A stretch of 64,000 nucleotides of DNA from Antedon mediterranea (Eukaryota; Echinodermata; Crinoidea; Comatulida; Antedonidae), in the NCBI RefSeq assembly GCF_964355755.1, contig NC_092677.1:10624601-10688600 (forward strand), given 5' to 3'. Positions 24,102 to 34,928 of the stretch are shown one piece after another. Numbering within the stretch: position 1 is the first letter of the stretch; the number at the start of each line of letters is the position of its first letter. The position numbers and the translations under genes were made by a program. The notes under the pieces are model-generated. The model was not told where the DNA came from. It worked only from the letters and a program-made list of their open reading frames with translations, and ran no database searches.

Positions 24102-27100
24102 TTATTCTTCCTTCGTTTTAATATAGTTGATGGCCTTTGTAATCAGGTCTACTTTCTTATCTTTACTCTTCACCACAACCCCTTTCTGCTTAAGCCACAC
24201 AGTCAGTGTCAGAGCATTCACTTTACTTAGCTGCAAAAAAAAACAAATGTTTTACATAATTTTTTTTGGTTAATTGCCCGAGTCTATTTCAGAATTAAAA
24301 ATAATGTCTGATATCTTTAAATATAATTGATATTAGATTATTTTCAAACCTTATTTTCCAATGCAAGTTTCTGTATGTCCACATTTTCTTGCAACTTCGG
24401 TTTCTCTCTTGGTTTCTTTGGAGCTGGGCTGTTATCACCAACCTGGTTTCAATATAAATAAATGTAGAGAAAATAACACTCAATAATATTGTAGCCTATA
24501 GCCATTCACACCAGGCTTCCCAATCTTCTGAATAAATATATTATATATATATATTACTAATAATTGTTCTTTTCTGGAAATAGAGCAAGCAATGAAATGA
24601 TTCATAATATCTTCATACCTGTAGCTTTTTTCTCTTAACAGTTTTACTTGAGATCACCTCTCGATTGCTCTTGGCAGCATTACTGCTGCTAACATTTGGT
24701 GTCTGTAGAGGAGGTGGTCTGGCTTGCAGTCTGTCATTAGATATTTTATGAAATGATGGCGCGACTCGATTAAGTGCTTGCACAAGAGGTGGTCTGGCTT
24801 GCGGCCTGTCATTAGACATTCTATGAAATGATGGCACGACTCGGTGAGGTGCCTGCACAAGAGATGTATGTGAATCTGAGTTGAGCTTGTTTCTTTGAAA
24901 TGATGGAAAACTTTTAGTAGAGTTGGTCATTGACAAAGATGCTCTGTTCACCAGTGTTGACTGTTGCGGAGTCGCTGATGTCGAAAACTGTGTGGAAGAT
25001 TGTATTGCAGAGTGTTTCACTGTAGCATGGTTTTTCTGAGCTCTTTGTAGTGTATCCGATATGGCAGATCGTTTAGCTGGTTTAAATGTAGGAGCAATAG
25101 GTGTTCTTGTGTTTATCATGCTCTTTACTGATCCATTCTTTTCTTGATTTACTCTTTCTACATTGTATATTGATTGTCTAAACATGGGTATGACCTTCCG
25201 TACTTGTTCACAGGTTGCAGGTCCTGTAACTTCCTGTATCACGTTGCTGTTCATCTGCTGTGAAATTGTCTTATCATATGCATTGTGGCCATTCATACTT
25301 CTATTTTGGTGAGCTGTAACTTCATTGTTTCGTTTCATGGATGGTGGCACATCGCAAGACAAGGTCATAGTACGAGGAGGAGCAACCGGAGTTGTGGACA
25401 GATTTGCGGTTGTAGGTTCAAAGTTCTGTTAAATATAAAATTTGAAAGAAAAGAATGTTTGTGTACAATTTTCATCGGTTTACAATTAAATTTGAAAAAG
25501 TATTCTCACCTGTGAGCTGACTTCTTGTAATCGTTTTACTGGATATCTAGGTTTTGTGGCCAGCTCTATCGGACACCCACACATTGACGCAACCTTCTTC
25601 TGAAAATCCATCACAAACGTCTTCAAAACTACTTCATAATTAACACGTGGCAAGTAATTCACATCAAACTTTCGCACACACCAATGTGGATACCTTTATA
25701 TAGCTAAGAAATTTTTTGCAATTGTGAGGGAATAGAGTAACAATGATGTTTCAATGATTTAAAATCATTTTTATATGTGGTTAGTAGGAAAAGAGATAAC
25801 TATTATGTGGTCTTTGAAAATTAATATTTTGTCATAATATCTGATCCAGATGTTGTAGTAGCACTAAGGCAAGCCAACAGGACACTGAGCTCGCCAAGAT
25901 AAGAACTCGTAATTAACAGTCCTTTGATCTTATGTCTGGCTGCGACAAATACCAACAGTACTGTACTATGTACATATTCTCTGTGGTTTCTGATGTCTGT
26001 TAAGGGATGTGTCGCAGTCACAGGTAAACTCTTTGATCTCCGGAGCTCAGCATCCTGTTGTTAGACTGCCTGTGTCATCCAGCCTTTTTACAAAAGGATA
26101 CGTAAAGAGTATTGGACCAATGCCAGGAAAGTGAATGTTGCAGTATACTGTTTTGGCTTCATCTTCTGGCAAACGATATCCATACTAAATAAAAAAAATA
26201 TATATTCTGAAATGCTATACTCACTGACTGCAATGGAAAAGGTAAAAGTTATTTATTTACTTATTAAAACTTACGGTGTTCTTCCAGTATCTTTTTATAT
26301 CTTTAAAGGACTTGAATGGACTTGTTTCTGGTATATAGCGCGATATATTCACAAGTTTGCCTTTCTTCATACTAAACATGCATGCAAGATAACAACTAAT
26401 TTTTATGTCATTTTATAATAGTATTGGTAACAATACCATTTTCATGTAATACTCTTTATATAAACAAAGGCCATTCTCACCAATAAAGTTTGTCACAAGG
26501 CCCATCCATTGATTAATTAATAAAATCATCTCTTTCTATAATCCCAAATGAATATTAAAATGGATCTAAAAAGTGGTAATGGCTGACAGAAAGCTATGAC
26601 TACCTATGGCTTTTAAGCTCTGTCTACACTATTAAACTTTATGTGACAAATCACTACCATATTTGGGCATATTACCACCATATTTGTACACATCACACTT
26701 TTTTTTATCAAACTAGTTTGATAGTGTAGACAGAGCTTAAGTATAGTTAAGAATAATGGAAATAATAATAATAATAATAATAAACAATATTTATATAGCG
26801 CCTAATGGATCAATGACCCCTCTAGGTGCTTTACATTAGACCCTAACTAATGGTAATAAACTATCCCCCGCCGGACACCATTCCAGTATTTCTTAGTCGA
26901 AGTAAACTGCAGAATACCTTGGTAGTACATGACACCATTTATCATCAATTGAGAATTCTTGAATCACGTAATCCTTAGAATTCCAAAAATGGTTTAACAC
27001 TGGTGGGCAAATTTCAAAATCCTGCAGCTTTAAAATAAAACAAATCCATTTTTATCATTGGCTTTATCATTCTGCTACAGTATATGGAGGGATATATAAA

Positions 27101-30100
27101 GAACAGAAAATCCTTCAATGAAACGTTTGATAATTATATATAATACAATTTTTTATATACCTTAGAACGCCTCCTTTAGACAACCCTATTAAGGGGATAT
27201 TTTCCTGTGATTTGAACAGGGGCAATATATGTTTGAATACTAAAGCCAACCCCCATTCAGGGGACATATTTCGTAGTCCCAACAGTGTCCCCTAAATTGT
27301 GGTTCTATTGTAACATTAAATTGCGTTGTAAAATTTGAAAACCTTTTTTAAGCTTTGATAACCAGATTTGAATTCTGTAATAGTTTACAACCAGATTTGA
27401 ATTCTGTAATAGTTTACAACCAGAGTTGAATTCTGTAATAGTTTATAAACAGAGTTGAATTCTGTAATAGTTTACATCCAGAGTTGAATTCTGTAATAGT
27501 TTATAACCAGTGTTTAATTCTGTAATAGTTTATAAACATAGTTGAATTCTGTAATAGTTTATAACCAGAGTTGAATTCTGTAATAGTTTATAACCAGTGT
27601 TTAATTCTGTAATAGTTTATAACCAGAGTTGAATTCTGTAATAGTTTATAACCAGTGTTTAATTCTGTAATAGTTTATAACCAAAGTTGAATTCTGTAAT
27701 AGTTTATAACCAGTGTTTAATTCTGTAATAGTTTATAACCAAAGTTGAATTCTGTAATAGTTTATAACCAGTGTTTAATTCTGTAATAGTTTATAAACAA
27801 AGTTGAATTCTGTAATAGTTTATAACCAGTGTTTAATTCTGTAATAGTTTATAAACAGAGTTGAATTCTGTAATAGTTTATAACCAGTGTTTAATTCTGT
27901 AATAGTTTATAACCAGTGTTGAATTCTGTAATAGTTTATAACCAAAGTTGAATTCTGTAATAGTTTATAACCAGTGTTTAATTCTGTAATAGTTTATAAA
28001 CAAAGTTGAATTCTGTAATAGTTTATAACCAGTGTTTAATTCTGTAATAGTTTATAAACAGAGTTGAATTCTGTAATAGTTTATAACCAGTGTTTAATTC
28101 TGTAATAGTTTATAACCAGTGTTGAATTCTGTAATAGTTTATAACCAGTGTTTAATTCTGTAATAGTTTATAACCAAAGTTGAATTCTGTAATAGTTTAT
28201 AACCAAAGTTGAATTCTGTAATAGTTTATAACCAAAGTTGAATTCTGTAATAGTTTATAACCAAAGTTGAATTCTGTAATAGTTTATAACCAGTGTTGAA
28301 TTCTGTAATAGTTTATAACCAGTGTTTAATTCTGTAATAGTTTATAACCAGTGTTGAATTCTGTAATAGTTTATAACCAAAGTTGAATTCTGTAATAGTT
28401 TATAACCAGTGTTTAATTCTGTAATAGTTTATAAACAAAGTTGAATTCTGTAATAGTTTATAACCAGTGTTTAATTCTGTAATAGTTTATAAACAGAGTT
28501 GAATTCTGTAATAGTTTATAACCAGTGTTTAATTCTGTAATAGTTTATAACCAGTGTTGAATTCTGTAATAGTTTATAACCAGTGTTTAATTCTGTAATA
28601 GTTTATAACCAAAGTTGAATTCTGTAATAGTTTATAACCAAAGTTGAATTCTGTAATAGTTTATAACCAAAGTTGAATTCTGTAATAGTTTATAACCAGT
28701 GTTGAATTCTGTAATAGTTTATAACCAGTGTTTAATTCTGTAATAGTTTATAACCAGTGTTGAATTCTGTAATAGTTTATAACCAAAGTTGAATTCTGTA
28801 ATAGTTTATAACCAGTGTTTAATTCTGTAATAGTTTATAAACAAAGTTGAATTCTGTAATAGTTTATAACCAGTGTTTAATTCTGTAATAGTTTATAAAC
28901 AGAGTTGAATTCTGTAATAGTTTATAACCAGTGTTTAATTCTGTAATAGTTTATAACCAGTGTTGAATTCTGTAATAGTTTATAACCAGTGTTTAATTCT
29001 GTAATAGTTTATAACCAGTGTTGAATTCTGTAATAGTTTATAACCAGTGTTTAATTCTGTAATAGTTTATAACCAGTGTTTAATTCTGTAATAGTTTATA
29101 ACCAAAGTTGAATTCTGTAATAGTTTATAACCAAAGTTGAATTCTGTAATAGTTTATAACCAAAGTTGAATTCTGTAATAGTTTATAACCAAAGTTGAAT
29201 TCTGTAATAGTTTATAACCAGTGTTGAATTCTGTAATAGTTTATAACCAGTGTTTAATTCTGTAATAGTTTATAACCAGTGTTGAATTCTGTAATAGTTT
29301 ATAACCAAAGTTGAATTCTGTAATAGTTTATAACCAGTGTTTAATTCTGTAATAGTTTATAAACAAAGTTGAATTCTGTAATAGTTTATAACCAGTGTTT
29401 AATTCTGTAATAGTTTATAAACAGAGTTGAATTCTGTAATAGTTTATAACCAGTGTTTAATTCTGTAATAGTTTATAACCAGTGTTGAATTCTGTAATAG
29501 TTTATAACCAGTGTTTAATTCTGTAATAGTTTATAACCAGTGTTTAATTCTGTAATAGTTTATAACCAGTGTTGAATTCTGTAATAGTTTATAACCAAAG
29601 TTGAATTCTGTAATAGTTTATAACCAGTGTTTAATTCTGTAATAGTTTATAACCAGTGTTTAATTCTGTAATAGTTTATAACCAGTGTTGAATTCTGTAA
29701 TAGTTTATAACCAAAGTTGAATTCTGTAATAGTTTATAACCAGTGTTTAATTCTGTAATAGTTTATAAACAAAGTTGAATTCTGTAATAGTTTATAACCA
29801 GTGTTTAATTCTGTAATAGTTTATAAACAGAGTTGAATTCTGTAATAGTTTATAACCAGTGTTTAATTCTGTAATAGTTTATAACCAGTGTTGAATTCTG
29901 TAATAGTTTATAACCAGTGTTTAATTCTGTAATAGTTTATAACCAGTGTTTAATTCTGTAATAGTTTATAACCAAAGTTGAATTCTGTAATAGTTTATAA
30001 CCAAAGTTGAATTCTGTAATAGTTTATAACCAGTGTTGAATTCTGTAATAGTTTATAACCAGTGTTTAATTCTGTAATAGTTTATAACCAGTGTTTAATT

Positions 30101-33100
30101 CTGTAATAGTTTATAACCAAAGTTGAATTCTGTAACTACCATTACAATTGTGTTTACAGTTCTTATTTATTTGTAAGTTAATATGTATGTAAGTTAATAT
30201 GTATGTAAGTTAATATGTATGTAAGTTAATATGTATGTAAGTTAATATGTATGTAAGTTAATATGTATGTAAGTTAATATGTATGTAAGTTAATATGTAT
30301 GTAAGTTAATATGTATGTAAGTTAATATGTATGTAAGTTAATATGTATGTAAGTTAATATGTATGTAAGTTAATATGTATGTAAGTTAATATGTATGTAA
30401 GTTAATATGTATGTAAGTTAATATGTATGTAAGTTAATATGTATGTAAGTTAATATGTATGTAAGTTAATATGTATGTAAGTTAATATGTATGTAAGTTA
30501 ATATGTATGTAAGTTAATATGTATGTAAGTTAATATGTATGTAAGTTAATATGTATGTAAGTTAATATGTATGTAAGTTAATATGTATGTAAGTTAATAT
30601 GTATGTAAGTTAATATGTATGTAAGTTAATATGTATGTAAGTTAATATGTATGTAAGTTAATATGTATGTAAGTTAATATGTATGTAAGTTAATATGTAT
30701 GTAAGTTAATATGTATGTAAGTAAATATGTATGTAAGTTAATATGTATGTAAGTTAATATGTATGTAAGTTAATATGTATGTAAGTTAATATGTATGTAA
30801 GTTAATATGTATGTAAGTTAATATGTATGTAAGTTAATATGTATGTAAGTTAATATGTATGTAAGTTAATATGTATGTAAGTTAATATGTATGTAAGTTA
30901 ATATGTATGTAAGTTAATATGTATGTAAGTTAATATGTATGTAAGTTAATATGTATGTAAGTAAATATGTATGTAAGTTAATATGTATGTAAGTAAATAT
31001 GTATGTAAGTTAATATGTATGTAAGTTAATATGTATGTAAGTAAATATGTATGTAAGTTAATATGTATGTAAGTTAATATGTATGTAAGTTAATATGTAT
31101 GTAAGTTAATATGTATGTAAGTTAATATGTATGTAAGTTAATATGTATGTAAGTTAATATGTATGTAAGTTAATATGTATGTAAGTTAATATGTATGTAA
31201 GTTAATATGTATGTAAGTTAATATGTATGTAAGTTAATATGTATGTAAGTTAATATGTATGTAAGTTAATATGTATGTAAGTTAATATGTATGTAAGTTA
31301 ATATGTATGTAAGTTAATATGTATGTAAGTTAATATGTATGTAAGTTAATATGTATGTAAGTTAATATGTATGTAAGTTAATATGTATGTAAGTTAATAT
31401 GTATGTAAGTTAATATGTATGTAAGTTAATATGTATGTAAGTTAATATGTATGTAAGTTAATATGTATGTAAGTTAATATGTATGTAAGTTAATATGTAT
31501 GTAAGTAAATATGTATGTAAGTTAATATGTATGTAAGTAAATATGTATGTAAGTTAATATGTATGTAAGTTAATATGTATGTAAGTTAATATGTATGTAA
31601 GTAAATATGTATGTAAGTTAATATGTATGTAAGTTAATATGTATGTAAGTTAATATGTATGTAAGTAAATATGTATGTAAGTTAATATGTATGTAAGTAA
31701 ATATGTATGTAAGTTAATATGTATGTAAGTAAATATGTATGTAAGTTAATATCTATGTAAGTTAATATGTATGTAAGTAAATATGTATGTAAGTTAATAT
31801 GTATGTAAGTAAATATGTATGTAAGTTAATATGTATGTAAGTTAATATGTATGTAAGTTAATATGTATGTAAGTTAATATGTATGTAAGTTAATATGTAT
31901 GTAAGTTATATTTTCTGCTATTACTAACCTTAAATGTTGGCATTCTTACACCTACAGGTGTCACAGCTAAACAAATCTCACATTTACTGACAGTCAGTTC
32001 AAGTTCTATAAGAATACAATAAAATCATTAAAGTTTACTTGTTTTATTAAAAGTCATAATGAATTATTTCTTAACCTATATTGCTATAATAAGTATGATA
32101 GAATAAGACAGGTTAAATCCAAAATAGAGAGACAGAACACATTAAGAAATTTATTTTATCTGAATTTTATCTATCGTCGTTGATCGTTAACAGTTCAACG
32201 ACGATCGTTTGAAAACGATCAAGTTGAAATGATGACAATAGCGAGTACCTTTTCCTGTAAATCGTTATCATTTCAATGTTTACGTAGAAGATCGCTGATT
32301 ATTGTTAGTAATAGCGTCGACTAACGTCGACAGGAAAACAGGCTTAAATCTCTTCTTGTTCAAATAGATTTTTATTCTTATAGTTCTGTGAGAAAGTTCA
32401 GGGCCCTTTATAAATGCTTAGTATTATTATTGATCACTTTATTTTAGAATAAAAATTCCATATATAGACAATTTTTTACTATTAATAGCACTCCCCTGTT
32501 ACACAAACCTCAGATCTGCCTCTAATTTTCAGAACTTACTTATGGCATTACACCTTGTGGAAGATGACAGAAAGTCCCTGCCTTGAATGTAGATGTCCCT
32601 ACATTTATTCCATAATGGTGCTATCTTTGCTCGTAGAGTGTATGCTAAACACGCTTGTAACACTGCATTTGTTACTGGAACTGGATTACTATGCTATAAA
32701 AACAATAATAATAATAATAATAGTCGATCTTATATGATGCTTGCTGCACAAAGCCTCTAAGCGCTTCACATTATTACCCCAGGCATTTTTTCTGAAAACA
32801 TACTCTCATAATGTTGCAGCCAGTAATAAGTGAATTTGTGTTGTGTTTGTACACCTGGGTGAAGAGAGGCATAATAACATTCTTTTTGTAGTGGCTTGAA
32901 TATTTCAAAGGCTGGTGTAAACTGCTCTGATCGTAAGAAAACGCCAACATTTATAATAGTGTACAGAATTACTTTAGTCCCACGATACTTACTTTCAGTC
33001 CCATTTTCTTAAAGCGTTCTTGTAATTTTCCAGTGTTCCAAAAGCCTTGATGCATTACGACAAATATGAAACCATCCTCCATTAAACATGGTGAGGCAAT

Positions 33101-33595
33101 CACTAAAGGCTCAGTAAAAATTAGCTCTCTGTAGTAAATATAAAATACTTTAATTACCCTGCTTTTTGAGCATTTATTGGTATAACCCACTCTAATTTTT
33201 TTGTAATATGGTGAATTTTATTTCATGGACAAAAGTTGTATAGAATGAACTGCTATTTGATACATGACTCGACTATAGAAAACTAAAAATTACAAACAAA
33301 ATTATAGTATAGTACTGTAGTAGGCCTAGGCCTTGACTTACAGAAATAGAGGTTAGCATGTTATATTTGATATTAATTTTACAATGATGTTTGTTGTTAG
33401 TATGTTTTACCATGGTTTTACATTTCTCATGTTATCTACACTATACCTGCATTTCATAATCTGTGGTCTCATTTTCTGAAAGGCTTCTGGTGAGTTTTGT
33501 TGATTTTCTATTTTTGCTTCAACTGACAAAAGCTTTTCTGCATTGCCAAGGTTTGCAAAAAACAGACATTGGGCTCTACTTGTTTGTGAATACAT
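24102..33595 (-). CDS. C18orf63: C18orf63 orthologue (DUF4708 protein) with SAP-like C terminus
   Basis: Protein of unknown function. Coding exons in order: 33595-33447, 33128-32993, 32693-32540, 32005-31929, 27027-26918, 26371-26275, 26184-26102, 25693-25510, 25425-24619, 24442-24350, 24230-24102. All phases join, giving 672 residues (human 685). Matches to human C18orf63: FIFVVMHQGFWNTGKLQ (human IWVVMAIPFFKAGKLN), LQACLAYTLRAKIAPLWN, the YGYRLPED block, and LPRVNYEVVLKTF followed by a CGCPIELATKP block. The start Met at 33595 is chosen because it aligns with the human N terminus; a 5' UTR exon may lie near 34000. The long exon 25425-24619 is a Ser/Thr/Gln-rich low-complexity tail with an internal duplication (two 'RPQARPPLVQA'-like units). 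The last 42 residues (SKVNALTLTVWLKQKG...KKVDLI) look like a SAP helix-turn-helix, which I do not recall in human. Tail-to-tail with MROH1. Confidence 0.88.
25856..26080. mobile_element. Repeat E, copy 2 with inverted ends
   Basis: Left 'aggcaagccaacaggacactgagctc', right (reverse complement) 'aggcagtctaacaacaggatgctgagctc': about 29-bp imperfect TIRs around 225 bp. Sits 22 bp from the donor of the exon at 26184-26102. Same family as 6052-6275. Confidence 0.72.
26615..26738. mobile_element. MITE family A, copy 12
   Basis: TTAAGCTCTGTCTACACTAT to AGTGTAGACAGAGCTTAA, with TTAA at both sides. CArG box CCATATTTGG at 26657. Intron of the C18orf63 orthologue. Confidence 0.88.
26758..26880 (-). mobile_element. 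SINE S2 tail fragment
   Basis: (AAT)n at 26761-26783, then 'caatatttatatagcgccta...ctaggtgctttaca', the typical tRNA-SINE 3' end 'agcgc-tatataaat-(ATT)n' read in reverse. Intronic; similar to 32700 and 62430. Confidence 0.6.
27150..27315. repeat. Repeat G copy 3
   Basis: 'agaacgcctcctttag...ccctattaaggggatattttcctgtgatttg' and 'gccaacccccattcaggggacat...gtgtcccctaaattgtggttct'. Related to 18176 and 60530. Confidence 0.6.
27355..30137. repeat. 29-bp minisatellite, ~96 copies, with higher-order structure
   Basis: Unit ttgaattctgtaatagttta plus a 9-base variable part; each unit has an EcoRI site. Copies differ mainly in the variable segment (ccagtgttt, ccagtgttg, ccaaagttg, aacaaagttg, aacagagttg). 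These variants recur in a fixed order, forming a 14-18-unit (about 406-520 bp) higher-order repeat. The first few units are most diverged. Entirely inside one intron (27028-31928) of the minus-strand C18orf63 orthologue. Confidence 0.97.
30173..31908. repeat. 16-bp minisatellite, ~108 copies
   Basis: Unit GTAAGTTAATATGTAT, nearly invariant. The main variant has GTAAGTAAATATGTAT, rare before 30960 and frequent between 31500 and 31810. One unit carries 'atctatg' near 31751. Same intron as the 29-bp array, 36 bp apart, 20 bp from the donor of the exon 32005-31929. Confidence 0.97.
32165..32345. mobile_element. Palindromic element, possible MITE
   Basis: Rich in inverted 'gttaacagttcaacgacgatcg', 'aacgatcaagttgaaatgatga', 'cgttatcatttcaatg', and ends 'gtcgacaggaaaacaggct'. 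Higher CpG than its surroundings. Single copy here; class uncertain. Confidence 0.45.
32700..32870 (-). mobile_element. SINE S2 tail fragment
   Basis: (AAT)n at 32701-32720, then 'gatcttatatgatgcttgctgcacaaagcctctaagcgcttcacattattacccc...gtacacctgggtgaagaga', related to 14604 and 62430. It abuts the acceptor of the exon starting at 32693. Confidence 0.55.
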
Positions 33596-33659
33596 TTTTG
33601 TTGTTGACGTTAAACTGTTGACATCAAACACATTCCATTTCCTAATAGTAATACTAAAA

Positions 33660-33870
33660 ATGACAAAACATAATAGATTTAGGCCTAGCCTCTAGGCCTG
33701 CCCCCAGACAGGGCCTACGCCACAGAATCTTTTTTAGCCATCAACAAGGTCTCTTGCTGGTTGATGGGGCCTATCTATAGGCTAGTAATACTAGGCCTAG
33801 CCTAGTACTAGCCTAGTAGTAGTAGCCTAGGCCTAGCTAGGCCAAGGCTAGCCTAGCCTAGGCTAGACTG
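33660..33870. repeat. Degenerate CCTAGG-rich low-complexity tract
   Basis: Repeated 'taggcctag', 'gcctagcctag' and 'agtagtag' motifs. In the 5' region of the C18orf63 orthologue. Similar short tracts occur near 37640 and 38390. Confidence 0.7.
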
Positions 33871-34928
33871 TATTATTGAAATAAAAGTATAGAAATTATA
33901 ACGCCTATTCCTACAAACTATATAGGTCTATAATATCCTTACAAGAAAGTATTAAATTAAGTTCAATATATTTAAGTTTTTAATTTATAATCTTACTTTG
34001 AAATAAAGTGATCTGAAAACAAGTGCAATCGTCCGCCCTTTAAATTTCCATGCCGCGCCGCCGGGAACCATCAGTTGTAAAAGTTTATGTATGGGCAGCA
34101 AATTGAGTCAAATAATGTTCAGTTTCAATTTAAAGAATTCTTTTTTTTGGAAATCCTTTAAATAAATGCTATTTTTTAAATTGTTGATTTTCTAAATTTT
34201 TATATCTGTTTATTAATTCTAAGTTTTAATTTATATTACTTTCACTACTATTTTTATATCAAGATGGTTCTAATTAAAAACAATTCAGAGGTAGTGATAT
34301 GCTCTGTGGTATTTAATTGCTGTGTCTTCAGTTGGAAATGAAAATATTTGAACAATAGACTACATACCGGTACATAAGATTTTATTTTTTTTCTTATACA
34401 GTACATAAATTCACTATGTATCTTAAAATTAATATTTAACCATGATATTTAAAACAAATCATCATTACTAATCCTTGGTATAATGATGATGATCATTCCT
34501 GATGATGATCAAATAAAGATTGAAAAGTTGAATCATGGATTGCCTCTCATTATTTTGAGTCACTTTTATACTATGGTATGTATGATGACTAATAAAAAAT
34601 ATTATTTCAGCAGTATTAAATTAAATTTACTGGAACATTATTATTACTACTTATGCTTCACAGAATTTTGCAACAACTAGAAGAAAAACATGAGATGTCA
34701 CAATCCTGACCAGTGCTGAATTACCATATTTGCATATTCCTTTAATTCTAGACGTTGCAAATTCAAATTGATTGTAGTATACATCCTTTAATGCGAGCCC
34801 ATCAGGAATACAAAAACTATAATACTTTCTAATATAAAGCTTTATATAACCCACAATGTTCATTTGGTCTTCTGTATCTGTAACCAAGTGATAGTTCAAC
34901 TTTGACCTCTGATCTGTGACCTGTTGCC

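Noticed and set aside
27355-31908. CRISPR array
   Set aside because: The units are contiguous with no spacers, and the context is an intron of an animal gene.
34651-34899. 82-codon minus-strand ORF as a separate gene
   Set aside because: It falls in the 3' UTR of EIF6, has no family resemblance, and the EIF6 stop lies directly upstream.
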